The notes under the pieces: generated by a model
What the model was told of the DNA's origin: nothing
Databases searched by the model: none
The model's input: only the letters and a program-made list of their open reading frames with translations
Made by a program: the position numbers and the translations under genes
Shown here: piece by piece, positions 1-9,747 of the stretch
Position numbering within the stretch: the stretch's first letter is position 1
Layout of the letters: each line of letters opens with the position of its first letter
Source: Betaproteobacteria bacterium
GTDB lineage: Bacteria; Pseudomonadota; Gammaproteobacteria; Burkholderiales; Usitatibacteraceae
DNA length: 64,000 bases
Assembly: GCA_016720925.1 (NCBI GenBank)
Contig: JADKJR010000006.1
Span: forward strand, 186,001 to 250,000
Direction of reading: 5' to 3'

Positions 1-21
1 GATGCCTTATCTGGTCGGGTC

Positions 22-420
22 TCACTTGGCCACGGCGGGTTTGCGTTTTGTCATCCCGGCAACGCGTTTGAAACCGATGGACTCATAAAATGGGACCATC
101 GCTGGTGCGCAAGACAGGTAGGTGCCGTAAACGCCAAGTTGCTCTGTCATTTGTGTCAGCAGCGCCGTTCCGATACCTTGCTTGCGATAGGCTGCCCTGA
201 CCTCGACTGCGGAAATATAGCCGCAAACTATGCCATCGCTCAAAGCTGCGACGTATCCGCAGATGATTGACGACTGTTCGTCGCGCGCCAGGATGACGGC
301 AGCGCTTCCCTTAAGCATGGCAAGAAGCGTTCCCGGCGGCGGAGTGAAATCCCAATGTGCCAGAAAGCCATCGAGGTCGGCGTCGGATAGACCTTCCAGC
401 GAAGTGGAGTAGGTGATCAT
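22..420 (-). CDS. GNAT-family N-acetyltransferase
   Basis: The 132-aa product has the GNAT core: a central strand (AVEVRAAYRKQGIGTALL) ending in the acetyl-CoA pyrophosphate-binding R-x-x-G-I-G/A loop near residues 78-83, and a C-terminal PFYESIGFKRV motif typical of the last helix and strand of the fold. Members transfer an acetyl group from acetyl-CoA to an amine; the substrate cannot be read from sequence. The ATG at 420 gives a complete domain. It is a single gene, 330 bp downstream of the peptide-transporter operon on the same strand, and need not be related to it. Confidence 0.85.
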   Translation of the reverse strand: MITYSTSLEGLSDADLDGFLAHWDFTPPPGTLLAMLKGSAAVILARDEQSSIICGYVAALSDGIVCGYISAVEVRAAYRKQGIGTALLTQMTEQLGVYGTYLSCAPAMVPFYESIGFKRVAGMTKRKPAVAK

Positions 421-536
421 TTGATTTCTGCGTTCAACTTTCTGGTGGTTCTCGCAAAGGGCGCGCTACAACGCGTTTCCTCTTGTTGCATCGCGGTGAC
501 ACGGTCTACGTCGGCTGACTTAGTGGCGTGATTGAC

Positions 537-602
537 AAACTCTAGCATCCACGAGCCCCACAGGCCACAATTGCTTGAAAAGCCGCGCCAGCGCTTGTGT
601 TT
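537..602. repeat. 66-bp dispersed palindromic repeat, copy 1
   Basis: The left end AAACTCTAGCA and the right arm GCCGCGCCAGCGCTTGTGTTT match the family described in the findings; the left arm has diverged. It lies in the 332-bp gap between the acetyltransferase and the ABC operon, where I see no gene. The rest of the gap holds only a CCCGTTCGCCCTGAGCG-type scrap like the one near 29.28 kb. Confidence 0.7.
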
Positions 603-752
603 GCTTGCATCCCGATATATGGAAACTCAATTCCCGTTCGCCCTGAGCGCGTCGACGGGTTGAACGGGCCACCGTAATTCAATGAGCCAGCCACTACGCT
701 TCGAAAAAAATCCCAGCACGAACGGGGTTTACCTGACGATTTTTTGCGCAGC

Positions 753-1781
753 CTACGCCGCCAACCGAATGGGAATTCGCTTGTCCTGCACCGCATGACA
801 CGCCACCTGCCCGCCGTCGGGCGCGTCCATCAATTCCGGGCGCTCGACCTTGCAGCGTTCGTACGCATACGGGCAGCGCGGATGGAAGGTGCAGCCTGAC
901 GGGGGATTGAGCGGATTGGGCACTTCACCGGCGACCGGCGTGCGCTGCTTGCCGGTCATCTGCAGGTCGGGAATGGCCGACTGCAGCATCTGCGTGTACG
1001 GATGCAGCGGGCGCTGGAAGATCTTCTTGGTGTCGGCGATCTCGACTACGCGGCCCAGATACATCACGCCCACGCGATTCGAGATGTGCGAGACCACCGC
1101 CAGATTGTGCGAGATGAAAAGATAGGTGAGGCCGAACTCGCGTTGCAGGTCTTTCATCAGATTGAGAATCTGCGCTTGCACGGACACGTCGAGTGCGGAC
1201 GTGGGTTCATCGCAGACCAGAAATTCCGGATTCGATGACAGCGCGCGCGCAATCGAAATGCGCTGGCGCTGGCCACCGGAAAACTCGTGCGGGAATTTTT
1301 CCGCGTCCAGCGGCGAAAGGCCAACCTGCGTGAGCAGGGCATCAACGCGTTTTTTTAATTCTTCCGGATGGCGCATCAGGTCGTGCGAGAGGATCGGCTC
1401 GGCAATGATCTTGCCGACGCGCCAGCGCGGGTTCAGGCTCGCATAGGGATCCTGGAAAATCATCTGGAAGCGTTTGCGGTGTTTTTCGCGGTTTTCGGCG
1501 ATGGCCATGTCCGCGCCCTCGAAAATGATCGAGCCGCGAGAGGGTTCGTACAGACCGCAAATGAGGCGCGCAACGGTGGATTTGCCACAGCCGGACTCGC
1601 CGACCAGCGCCAGCGTCTCGCCGCGATTAATGGTGAACGACACGCCGTCCACAGCCTTGAGAATCTGCCGGGGCTGGCCCTCGATGACGCGATTCAGCCA
1701 CGGCTTGGAGACATCGAATTCCTTGGCGATATCGCGAACGTCGAGGAGGATTTCGCTGGTGGGTTTCATGGGCGTGCTCAT
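753..1781 (-). CDS. Dipeptide/oligopeptide ABC importer ATPase (DppF-like)
   Basis: This is one of two cytoplasmic ATPases energising the peptide importer encoded upstream. Walker A (GESGCGKS), ABC signature (SGGQRQR) and Walker B (LVCDEP) are present. The Cys-rich C-terminal oligopeptide-transporter domain (CTFHPRCPYAYERC) marks the DppD/DppF subfamily. I start it at ATG 1781: this ATG overlaps the stop of the preceding ATPase gene as ATGA, a normal coupling, whereas the longer frame runs into that gene. It is the last gene of the operon. The ligand could be a dipeptide, oligopeptide or another solute such as a nickel chelate or opine. Confidence 0.9.
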   Translation of the reverse strand: MSTPMKPTSEILLDVRDIAKEFDVSKPWLNRVIEGQPRQILKAVDGVSFTINRGETLALVGESGCGKSTVARLICGLYEPSRGSIIFEGADMAIAENREKHRKRFQMIFQDPYASLNPRWRVGKIIAEPILSHDLMRHPEELKKRVDALLTQVGLSPLDAEKFPHEFSGGQRQRISIARALSSNPEFLVCDEPTSALDVSVQAQILNLMKDLQREFGLTYLFISHNLAVVSHISNRVGVMYLGRVVEIADTKKIFQRPLHPYTQMLQSAIPDLQMTGKQRTPVAGEVPNPLNPPSGCTFHPRCPYAYERCKVERPELMDAPDGGQVACHAVQDKRIPIRLAA

Positions 1782-2785
1782 GCGTTTGACTTTTTCAGCT
1801 CGGGCGCGTGCAGCCAGCAGGCGGCCTGGGTTTTGCCGGCCGGCATGAGTGCAGGGCGCTCCATTTCGCACCGATTGCCGGGGACCTCGGATTTGCGGGT
1901 ACAACGCGGATTGAATGCACAGCCGGATGGAATCGCTGTCAATCGCGGCATGGAGCCGTCGATTTGCGCCAGGCGCTCGTTATTGTCACCAACGTTGGGA
2001 ATCGCGCCCATCAGGCCGATGGTGTAAGGGTGCTGCGGATGATGAATCACTTCCGCGACCGGGCCGATTTCGGCGATGCGCCCGGCGTACATCACCGCGA
2101 CGCGATCGGCGGTTTCGGCGATCACGCCCATATCGTGGGTCACCAGCAGTACCGCAGTGCCGTGCTCGCGACCGAGTTTCTTGAGCAAGGTGATGATTTG
2201 CGCCTGGATGGACACATCGAGCGCGGTCGTCGGCTCATCGGCGATGATAAGTTTGGGTTGCGCGGCGAGCGCCAGTGAAATGACCACCCGCTGGCGCATG
2301 CCGCCGGAAAACTGGTGCGGGTAGGCATCGATGCGTTTCTCGGCCGCGGGAATGCCGACTTCCTGCAACAGCGCGATGGCACGGTCACGGGCTTCAGACT
2401 CGGAGACATCGATGTGCGTGCGAATGGTCTCGATGAGCTGGCGGCCGATGGTGTACAGCGGGTTCAACGACGTCAACGGGTCCTGAAAAATCGCGCCGAT
2501 TTCGCGACCGCGAATTTTGCGTATTTCTTCGAACGGCAGATTGTCGATTCGACGTCCGTTCAGCAGGATTTCGCCGCCGGCAATGCGCCCGGGCGGCTCG
2601 AGCAATCCGATCACGGCCGCGCCGGTCAGTGATTTGCCCGCACCCGATTCACCGACCACCCCCAGCACTTCGCCGGGCGCAATATCGAAACTGATGTCAT
2701 CGACCGCGACCAGCGTGCCGCGACGCGTCGGAAATTCGATGCGCAGGTTTCTGACCTGCAGGAGAGGCGTTGCGTTCGTAACCAT
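1778..2785 (-). CDS. Dipeptide/oligopeptide ABC importer ATPase (DppD-like)
   Basis: The partner ATPase has Walker A GESGAGKS, signature SGGMRQR, Walker B LIIADEP, and a Cys-containing C-terminal domain (CAFNPRC...NRC) that in this subfamily can hold an iron-sulfur cluster. The start is set at ATG 2785 because GAGGTGA lies 5 nt upstream; an in-frame start at 2827 would run into the permease gene. It overlaps the next ATPase by 4 nt and follows the permease by 5 nt, so the operon is tightly coupled. It would work as a DppD/DppF heterodimer under the two permeases. Confidence 0.9.
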   Translation of the reverse strand: MVTNATPLLQVRNLRIEFPTRRGTLVAVDDISFDIAPGEVLGVVGESGAGKSLTGAAVIGLLEPPGRIAGGEILLNGRRIDNLPFEEIRKIRGREIGAIFQDPLTSLNPLYTIGRQLIETIRTHIDVSESEARDRAIALLQEVGIPAAEKRIDAYPHQFSGGMRQRVVISLALAAQPKLIIADEPTTALDVSIQAQIITLLKKLGREHGTAVLLVTHDMGVIAETADRVAVMYAGRIAEIGPVAEVIHHPQHPYTIGLMGAIPNVGDNNERLAQIDGSMPRLTAIPSGCAFNPRCTRKSEVPGNRCEMERPALMPAGKTQAACWLHAPELKKSNA

Positions 2786-2790
2786 TGCGA

Positions 2791-3705
2791 TCACCTCAAC
2801 TTCGGATTGAGCGCATCGCGCAACCAATCACCCAGCACATTGATTGACAGCACCAGAATCACCAACGCCGCACCGGGGAAGACGGTGATCCACCATTCTC
2901 CGGAAAACAGGAAGTCGTTGCCGATGCGAATCAGCGTTCCCAATGAAGGTTGGGTCGGTGGCACGCCGACGCCGAGGAACGACAGCGTGGCCTCGGTGAT
3001 GATGGCCGTGCCGACGTGCAAGGTCGCAAGCACCAGCACCGGGCCGGTGACGTTGGGCAGTACGTGGGTGAACATGATGGCAAGCGGTTTGCGGCCGATG
3101 ACACGTGCGGCCTGCACGTATTCCTTGTTGCGTTCCACGAGTGTGGAGCCGCGCACGGTGCGGGCATAGCGCACCCAGCCGGACGCCGCGATGGCGAAGA
3201 TCAGCACATAGACGGCCACCTGATCGTGCATGCCTTTCGGCAACGCCGCGCGCGCGCCGCCGTCGATCAGCAGTGCGATCAGGATCGCGGGAAAGGACAA
3301 CTGAATATCGGCCACACGCATGATAAATGCGTCAAGTGGCCCGCCAACGTAGCCGCTGATCAGCCCCAGCGATACGCCGACAAGCATCGACAGCATCACC
3401 GCGCAGATGCCGACCACGAGTGATACGCGCGAGCCGTGCATGATGGTCGACAGCACATCGCGGCCCTGGTCGTCGGTGCCGAGCAGGAACTGCGATTTAC
3501 CTGCAGCCGTCCATGATGGGGGCGTGAAGGCATCGAGAAGGTTGAGGGTTTTCAGATCGAACGGATTGTGCGGCGCTAAAAACGGCGCGAAGGCGGAACC
3601 GATGAGGCAAATCAGCGCAACCACGGCGGCGATCATGACCAGCCGGTTCTGCTTGAAGCTGTACCAGACATCGCCGTCGAGGAAACGTTTGAGGGCGTCC
3701 TGCAT
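2791..3705 (-). CDS. Peptide ABC importer permease (DppC-like)
   Basis: The 304-aa inner-membrane permease has an N-terminal OppC/DppC extension and first membrane segment, a DDQGRDVLS motif after the first loop, and the binding-protein-dependent transport domain. The EAA loop that docks the ATPase is around EATLSFLGVGVPPTQPSLG. It forms the translocation pore with the DppB-like protein encoded one base upstream. Length and topology are normal. Confidence 0.9.
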   Translation of the reverse strand: MQDALKRFLDGDVWYSFKQNRLVMIAAVVALICLIGSAFAPFLAPHNPFDLKTLNLLDAFTPPSWTAAGKSQFLLGTDDQGRDVLSTIMHGSRVSLVVGICAVMLSMLVGVSLGLISGYVGGPLDAFIMRVADIQLSFPAILIALLIDGGARAALPKGMHDQVAVYVLIFAIAASGWVRYARTVRGSTLVERNKEYVQAARVIGRKPLAIMFTHVLPNVTGPVLVLATLHVGTAIITEATLSFLGVGVPPTQPSLGTLIRIGNDFLFSGEWWITVFPGAALVILVLSINVLGDWLRDALNPKLR

Positions 3706-3706
3706 T

Positions 3707-4693
3707 TCAGTGGCCTCCCGCCACGGCGCGATCGATTCGCAGGCGCGGATCCACCACGTAGTAAAGAATATCCACGCTCAGGTTGACCAGCACGAAAATC
3801 AAGCCGATCAGGCAAAGGTATGCCGCCATCACCGGGATATCCGCAAACTGCACCGCCTGGATAAAAAGCAGGCCCATCCCCGGCCACTGAAAAACGGTTT
3901 CGGTAATGATGGCGAAGGCGATCAATTCACCCAATGTGAGGCCGGTGATGGTGATAACCGGCACCAGCGTGTTCTTGAGGGCATGCCCAAAATGCACGGC
4001 GTTGTTAGTCAGGCCACGTGCCCGCGCGAACTTGATGTAATCGGTGCGCAAGACTTCCAGCATTTCGGAGCGCACCAGACGCATGATCAGCGTGACGGGA
4101 TAGAGGCCCAATGTGGTCGCCGGCAGAATCAGCGCCTTCAGCCCGCTGGTGGTCAACAAGCCGGTGGTCCACATGCCGATTCGAGTCACGTCCCCCCGCC
4201 CGAACGACGGTAGCAGGCCCAGCCACACCGCGAAGATCAGGATCAGGAAAATACCGATCAGGAAGTTGGGTAGCGAGACACCCGTCAGCGACAGCGTGAG
4301 CAGTAACTTGGAGGTCCAGCTATCGCGCTTCAGCGCGGTGTAAACGCCAAGCGGAATACCGATCAGAAGGCCAATTACCGCTGCAGTCGTCGCCAATTCC
4401 AGCGTCGCGGGCAAACGCTCGATCAGCAGTTGCGAGACCGGCCTGCCCAATCGCAGCGAAATGCCGAAATTGCCCTGTAGGGCATTGCCGACGAAGGTGG
4501 CGAATTGTATGTAGAACGGCGCGTCGAGCCCGAGGCTCTTGCGCACTTCCTCGCGATCGGCGGCGGTCGCTTCCGGCGGCAACATCAGCGAGACCGGATC
4601 GCCAACAAAATTGAACAACGAAAAGGCGATGAACCCCACCGCCAGCATGACCATGATGCTCTGCAACAACCGCCGGATGACAAAGGCCAACAT
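3707..4693 (-). CDS. Peptide ABC importer permease (DppB-like)
   Basis: The 328-aa permease begins with the typical MLAFVIRRLLQSIMVML membrane helix and contains the GLDAPFYIQF motif, the conserved periplasmic FGISLRLGRPV segment, and the EAA loop region (YIKFARARGL). ATG 4693 is chosen because it puts this helix at the N-terminus as in other DppB proteins; the longer frame to 4786 overlaps the receptor gene. It is the first membrane gene after the receptor and pairs with the DppC-like subunit. Confidence 0.9.
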   Translation of the reverse strand: MLAFVIRRLLQSIMVMLAVGFIAFSLFNFVGDPVSLMLPPEATAADREEVRKSLGLDAPFYIQFATFVGNALQGNFGISLRLGRPVSQLLIERLPATLELATTAAVIGLLIGIPLGVYTALKRDSWTSKLLLTLSLTGVSLPNFLIGIFLILIFAVWLGLLPSFGRGDVTRIGMWTTGLLTTSGLKALILPATTLGLYPVTLIMRLVRSEMLEVLRTDYIKFARARGLTNNAVHFGHALKNTLVPVITITGLTLGELIAFAIITETVFQWPGMGLLFIQAVQFADIPVMAAYLCLIGLIFVLVNLSVDILYYVVDPRLRIDRAVAGGH

Positions 4694-4707
4694 GGATGCG
4701 CTTTCGA

Positions 4708-6297
4708 TTAGTTCAGCTTGAATCGGAAAAAGTATGGAATGTTGTTGGGCGAGAATACCGCATCTACATTCTTGCGCATCGCCCACGGCACCAGCGCCTG
4801 ATGCAACGGCAGCACGGCGACGTCGCGGTTGTTCAGAAGCAAGGCTTCGCGAATGAGGGCATCACGCTTTTTCATGTCGCTTTCGACCTTGATCCTTGAA
4901 ATCAACTCATCCATTTTCGGGTTCGAATAGCGACCGTAATTCGAATCGCCCAAGCCGGTATTTTCGCCGGTGCTGGTATGCAGCAACAGTTGCAGCGTGT
5001 ACAGCGCATCGGACGTGACACTGCCCCAGGAAAGAATGTACATGCTGGTGTCGAACTTCTGGAGCTTCGGATAGTAAGTCGCTTGAGGGACAATATTCGG
5101 TGACGCGCGAATGCCCACCTGCGAGAGCATCGGCGGGATCGCCTGGCAAATGTCGGCGGCCGGCTGCACATTGCCGCAATCGAGCGTAATGGCGAAGCCG
5201 TTTGGATATCCCGCTTCAGCCAGCAGGCTCTTGGCTTTTTCCTTGTCGAAGGCGTAGCGCTTCTCGGCTTCCTTGCTGTATCCCTGCACGCCCGGGCCGA
5301 TCATGGAGCCGGTCGGGACCGACAGGCCGCGCATCACTTTCTCCTTGATGGCCTCGACATCGATGGCATGGGCAATCGCTTGACGCACCCGCACGTCTTT
5401 CAGCGGGTTCTTGCCTTTCACATCGCTATACATGAGTTCACTGCGATTCGTGTCAAATGCCAGATATTGCACCCGCGCTTCCGCACCTTCGACGACCTTC
5501 ACGTTGGCATTGGCTTTCAGGCGCGCGGTGTCCTGCGGCGGCGGGTCGATCACGAAATCGACTTCGCCCGACAACAGCGCTGCCGCGCGAGTCGCGTTGG
5601 ATTTAACCGGCAACAAATCCACCTGCGTCAGGTTGCCTTTCTCCGGACTGTTTTTGTTCCACCAGTCACCATTAGCAACGAGCACGGTTTTGACATCGGG
5701 CTGGCGTAACGTGACTTTGAACGGACCCGTGCCATTGGTGTTGCGCGAGGCGTAGGTATCTTCGCGATCCTTGTAATTCTGCGGCGCTTCCGCCCTGTTC
5801 TTGACCGCCCATTCCCTGGACAAGATGCGGAACTGGAAAAGGTGATTCAAGAGGACGGGATTGGGTTCCTTCATCGCCAGGTCGACAGTGAAGTTGTCGA
5901 CTTTCCTGGCGCCGGCGACACCTTGCAGCGAAGATTTCAATTGCGACAGGGGATGCAGAGCGCGCTCGACGGAGAACACTACATCGTCGGCGCTGAAGGA
6001 TTGGCCGTCGTGGAACTTGACGTTGGAACGCAGCTTGAAGCGCCACGTTTTTGCATCGGGCTGGCTCCACGAAACCGCCAAGGCCGGTACCAGCTTGAAA
6101 TTCCTGTCGCGCCCGACCAGGCCTTCGTAGACTTGGGCCAGGACGCGGGTGGTGGGTTGCAGATTGGCCGAATGCGGATCCAGTGTCTGCGGGTCATCCT
6201 GGCTGGCATAGCGCAACGTTTTTGCATCGGCGGCGGCAATGAACAGCGCGCAAATGGCAATGACGAACGCTGATCGGATTGGTGCGGCATGATTCAT
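4708..6297 (-). CDS. Periplasmic peptide-binding protein (SBP_bac_5)
   Basis: The 529-aa extracellular solute-binding protein of cluster C (DppA/OppA) has an N-terminal signal peptide (FVIAICALFIAAADA, likely cleaved after ADA). The mature start RYASQDDPQTLDPHS is characteristic of the family, and the full-length family 5 domain follows. It delivers the ligand to the DppBC permease encoded 14 bp downstream. It is one of four paralogous receptors in this window, the others starting at 8118, 21555 and 23256. The ligand is not predictable. Confidence 0.9.
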   Translation of the reverse strand: MNHAAPIRSAFVIAICALFIAAADAKTLRYASQDDPQTLDPHSANLQPTTRVLAQVYEGLVGRDRNFKLVPALAVSWSQPDAKTWRFKLRSNVKFHDGQSFSADDVVFSVERALHPLSQLKSSLQGVAGARKVDNFTVDLAMKEPNPVLLNHLFQFRILSREWAVKNRAEAPQNYKDREDTYASRNTNGTGPFKVTLRQPDVKTVLVANGDWWNKNSPEKGNLTQVDLLPVKSNATRAAALLSGEVDFVIDPPPQDTARLKANANVKVVEGAEARVQYLAFDTNRSELMYSDVKGKNPLKDVRVRQAIAHAIDVEAIKEKVMRGLSVPTGSMIGPGVQGYSKEAEKRYAFDKEKAKSLLAEAGYPNGFAITLDCGNVQPAADICQAIPPMLSQVGIRASPNIVPQATYYPKLQKFDTSMYILSWGSVTSDALYTLQLLLHTSTGENTGLGDSNYGRYSNPKMDELISRIKVESDMKKRDALIREALLLNNRDVAVLPLHQALVPWAMRKNVDAVFSPNNIPYFFRFKLN

Positions 6298-6393
6298 GGT
6301 GTTTTACTATTCTCGGAAGCGCTCACACGGCAATTTTTGGTCGCCGGCGGGCATGAACAGGAGGAGCCGCGGAATTGCATGGACACAAACAAA

Positions 6394-6421
6394 CTGCCCA
6401 TCGAGTCGCCTTGATGGGCAG
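6394..6421 (-). promoter_or_regulatory. 5' leader hairpin of the peptide-transporter operon
   Basis: The 9-bp arms CTGCCCATC and GATGGGCAG enclose a 10-nt loop. On the minus strand the hairpin lies at the very start of the predicted transcript and is followed by TTTGTTTG, so it could be a 5' stabilising hairpin or a weak attenuator. This is inferred from sequence only. Confidence 0.35.
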
Positions 6422-6427
6422 CGGCGC

Positions 6428-6456
6428 ATTATAGCTTTTTTGACATTTTTGAAACG
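6428..6456 (-). promoter_or_regulatory. Possible sigma70 promoter for the receptor/permease genes
   Basis: A perfect TATAAT -10 box lies at 6433-6428 on the minus strand, with only a weak -35 (GTTTCA or CGTTTC) 16-17 bp upstream. It sits between the two receptor genes, so the downstream receptor and transporter could be expressed separately from the first receptor. Confidence 0.4.
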
Positions 6457-6513
6457 GGGGCGGCAATACATGCCTAAGCGCCATCACCATTCGCTTCCCG
6501 GCAGCCGTCGCGA

Positions 6514-8118
6514 TTATTTGATCACCACCCACTTTGCGTAGAGTGCATTGTTCGCGGTATGCACCACGCTAATGTTTTTGCGCATCGCCCACGGAATCAC
6601 CTGGTGGTGCAGCGGAATATGCCCGACATCGGCCTGCGCCAGCAGCAGCGCTTCACGCGTCAGTTCGGTGCGCCGGGTGAAGTCGGTTTCGGTCTTGAGC
6701 TTGTCGATCAGTGCGTCCGCTTTGACGTTGGAATACCCACAATAGTTGTTCGCGCCGTCACCGCCCTTGCCTTTGGTGCGGATGATTTCCTGCAAAGTGT
6801 AGAGCGAGTCAAAGGTCGGCACACCCCAGCCGTACAAATACATGCTGGTGTCGCTGTTCTGCACTTTCGGGAAGAACGCGGCTTTGGGCATTGCGTTCAG
6901 CTTGATGCGGATGCCGATCTTGGACAACATGCCGGCAATCGCCGTGCAAATTTTCTCGTCATTCTTGTAGCGGTCATTGGGGCAATCGAACGTGACGTCA
7001 AAACCATTCGTGAAGCCCGCATCGGCCATCAGCTTTTTCGCCTTCTCGACGTCCACGGTCGGGCGTTTCTCCAGATCCTTCGAGTAGCCGCGCACCTGTG
7101 GCGCGATCATGGACATGGTGGGTAGTGCCAGGCCGCGCATCACCGTCTTGTGAATGGCGGGAACGTCGATGGTCAGCAGCATGGCCTGACGCACACGCAA
7201 GTCCTTGAAGGGGTTCTTGCCTTTGCTGCCATAGAGCAGCTCGTCACGGCCCTGGTCGAAGTTGACGAAAATGGTGCGATTCTCATTGCCTTCGACAATT
7301 TTGAGATCCTTGTTTTCCTTGAGCTTGGCGATGTCCTGCACGGGCGGATCGAGGATCAGATCAACTTCGCCCGACACCAGCGCCGCCACCCGCGTGGAAT
7401 CCGATTTGATCGGCGTGTAAATCACTTCATCAGCGTCGCCTTCGCGTTTGCCCCACCAGTTCGAATTGGCGACGAATACCGTCTTTACATCCGGCTCACG
7501 CGATTTCAGGACATAGGCACCGGTGCCGTTGGCGTTGCGCACCGCGTAGGACTCTTCCTTGGCCTTGAAATCGGTCGGACGCTGCACATTGAACTTGATC
7601 GCCCACGCCTTGTTCAGTACGCGCACTTGAGTCAGTTGATCCAGCAGCGTCGGGTTCGGGCCCGCAGAAATGACATCGACGGTCAGGTTGTCGACTTTAA
7701 CTTCCTTGATACCCTCGATGTAGGCCTTGTAATCGGATGTTTTTTCCATGGCCCGGTTGAGCGAGAACACGACGTCGTCGGCGGTGAACACTTCGCCATT
7801 GTGAAAGGTCACCTTGTCGCGCAGTTTGAAGCGCATGGTGTTGGCGTCGACCTGCCTCCAGGAAACTGCCAGACACGGCTCCAGGCCCATTGCTTTGTCG
7901 CGCGTCAGCAGCGATTCGTACACATGGTCGTTCATCGGGTTGTTGAAGCCCTCGTTTTGTGAATGCGGATCCATGGTCAGGATGTCGCCGGCACTGGCCC
8001 AGCGGAAGGTCTTGGCATCCACAATGGTGGCAATGAGCGCAAAACTCGCCAGGCCGGCGAATGCAAATGCGCGCGCGCTGGCGTTGAGTTGATTGGATAA
8101 TCTCAAGGAAACCTCCAT
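6514..8118 (-). CDS. Periplasmic peptide-binding protein (SBP_bac_5), second copy
   Basis: The 534-aa receptor is paralogous to the one downstream: signal peptide ending near ATIVDA, then KTFRWASAGDILTMDPHSQ, and the family motifs NGTGAYVLKSREPDVKTV and GRDELLYGSKGKNPFKD. It probably shares the DppBCDF-like transporter, giving it a second ligand range. The ORF is complete, and the ATG at 8118 has GGAAACCTCC just upstream (weak GGA). The C-terminus is separated from the next receptor by 216 bp that hold a predicted promoter. Confidence 0.9.
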   Translation of the reverse strand: MEVSLRLSNQLNASARAFAFAGLASFALIATIVDAKTFRWASAGDILTMDPHSQNEGFNNPMNDHVYESLLTRDKAMGLEPCLAVSWRQVDANTMRFKLRDKVTFHNGEVFTADDVVFSLNRAMEKTSDYKAYIEGIKEVKVDNLTVDVISAGPNPTLLDQLTQVRVLNKAWAIKFNVQRPTDFKAKEESYAVRNANGTGAYVLKSREPDVKTVFVANSNWWGKREGDADEVIYTPIKSDSTRVAALVSGEVDLILDPPVQDIAKLKENKDLKIVEGNENRTIFVNFDQGRDELLYGSKGKNPFKDLRVRQAMLLTIDVPAIHKTVMRGLALPTMSMIAPQVRGYSKDLEKRPTVDVEKAKKLMADAGFTNGFDVTFDCPNDRYKNDEKICTAIAGMLSKIGIRIKLNAMPKAAFFPKVQNSDTSMYLYGWGVPTFDSLYTLQEIIRTKGKGGDGANNYCGYSNVKADALIDKLKTETDFTRRTELTREALLLAQADVGHIPLHHQVIPWAMRKNISVVHTANNALYAKWVVIK

Positions 8119-8211
8119 GTTTATTTGGGGAATAATGAAGATGGATGCAAGTTGGCGAGTGTGACGAACTCACTCATTCAAGTCAACGCACCACGCGCAT
8201 CACCCTGCCGT

Positions 8212-9508
8212 TCAGGCTGATGCCGCCAACTTCGTGTCCTTGCTGCCGATCGGACTTTGCAGGCCACGACGCTTTTCCTGCTCACGCCCCAAATAGATTC
8301 CCGCGCCGATTAACACCAGGCACAACGGGATTCCGGCGAACGCCATCTGCGCGGTGGTCATGCCAATGCCACGCAGCCCGGCGTGGCTCCAGGTCGAGAC
8401 AACATCGCTGCCTCGTGAGACGACCGTGTCGATGACGTTCTTGGCTTTGTAGCGTTCCTGTCGCGATACCACCGTGAACAGGATTTCCCGCGCCGGCTTG
8501 CCGATGGCGAATTCGCAGGCGCGGCGGATAACCGTGGAGACGGAGATTACCGCCAGCGTCGGCACGAGACCGGTGATGCCCAGCGTGAACACGCCGAGGA
8601 TCGGTAAAAGAATCAGGCAGAAGATCAGTCCCATGCGGCGCAGCAAAGCACTGGTAATGAATACCTGGCCCAGCAGGGTGATGGTGTTGACACCCAGATC
8701 GAGCTGCGCGAACAGTTGCGTGCGCTCGGCCGGTGAGGCGAGCGATTCGGAGACCACCCGCAACTGTTCCAGATAGAAATAGTTGCCCAGCAATTGCAGA
8801 AGCGCGACGTAGCCGCAGATGGTGAGCAGGTAGGGCGACGCGAATGCCAACCTGATGCCATCAAGTACGCCGCCGCCAAGCGCGGCCTCGTCTTTGTGAT
8901 CGGTCGCCGCCTGCTGCGTGGCCCAGCGTCCCAGGCCGATAATGCATGCCACCGCGCAGCACATCAGCGAGGCGGAAATCAGCAACAGGTTGGGTATGCC
9001 GACCACCTTCACCAGCGACGCCGTGATCACCGGCCCCGTCATGGCGCCGAGGCTGCCGCCCGCCGCGATGGCGCCGAACAGCCGCTTGGCGCTGGCGTTG
9101 TCGAATACATCGGTCATGAAACTCCAGAACACGCTCACGACAAAATAGTTGAATACCGACAGCCAGATAAAGAATGCCGCCGCAACCGCCGTGGTATCAA
9201 GCGCCTTGCTTTGCATCGCGAAGTAGAACAGCCCGATGTTCGCGATGAAAAACAGGTAAACCGCCGGCAGGAACTGGCGCCGCGGCCAGCGCGAGGAAAT
9301 CCAGCCGAATAGCGGTGTGACCACCAGCATGCCGATGAACGTGCCGGTGAACAGCCACGGCAAATTCTTGATGCCGCCCTGAATGGCCATTTCGTCGCGT
9401 ACAGGCCGCAAGACGTAATACGCGCAGAGCAAAAAGAAAGAAGTACGCGAACGACCACAGGAAGGCAGGCCATTCTTCACGTTTGATGTCGATAAATTTC
9501 ACGAACAT
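8212..9508 (-). CDS. MFS-type carrier, resembling bacterial NTP/NDP-exchange-like transporters (one frameshift)
   Basis: This polytopic inner-membrane protein has about 12 predicted segments and the N-terminal motif YYVLRPVRDEM, seen in MFS proteins often labelled NTP/NDP exchange transporters; the substrate is unknown. The true N-terminus (MFVKFIDIKREEWPAFLWS, ATG at 9508) lies in a different frame from the rest. Deleting one T from the run opposite 9431-9435 joins the halves as FAYFFLLLCAYYVL, giving 431 aa. A homopolymer error is the likely cause. Confidence 0.75.
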
Positions 9509-9620
9509 TTGGCCATTTCTTGGCTGGATATCCAAACCGGACGGGTTGCCGGAGCGTAAGTATAGGCGGGCGGGTTATGCTTGGAGAATGCAAACTTCCT
9601 GCCAAATGGCGGCAGTTTGC

Positions 9621-9686
9621 GAACTCTAGCACGGGCGCGGCCTCCGGGGAATAAATGCCCTGAAAACCGCGCCAGCGCTTGAGTTT
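9621..9686. repeat. 66-bp dispersed palindromic repeat, copy 2
   Basis: The arms GAACTCTAGCACGGGCGCGG and CCGCGCCAGCGCTTGAGTTT flank a short centre. It lies between the divergent MFS and proteasome-like genes, 61 bp upstream of the latter's start. Confidence 0.8.
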
Positions 9687-9747
9687 CGGTAATTTGGGTA
9701 ATAATGACGGGCAGGCGGGATTGCCTGCGGGACGGGAAAGGGCTGAC

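Noticed and set aside
542..796. A short minus-strand ORF in the gap before the peptide ABC operon's last gene
   Set aside because: It is Arg/Ser-rich, runs through a repeat copy and into the end of the ATPase gene in another frame; no support.
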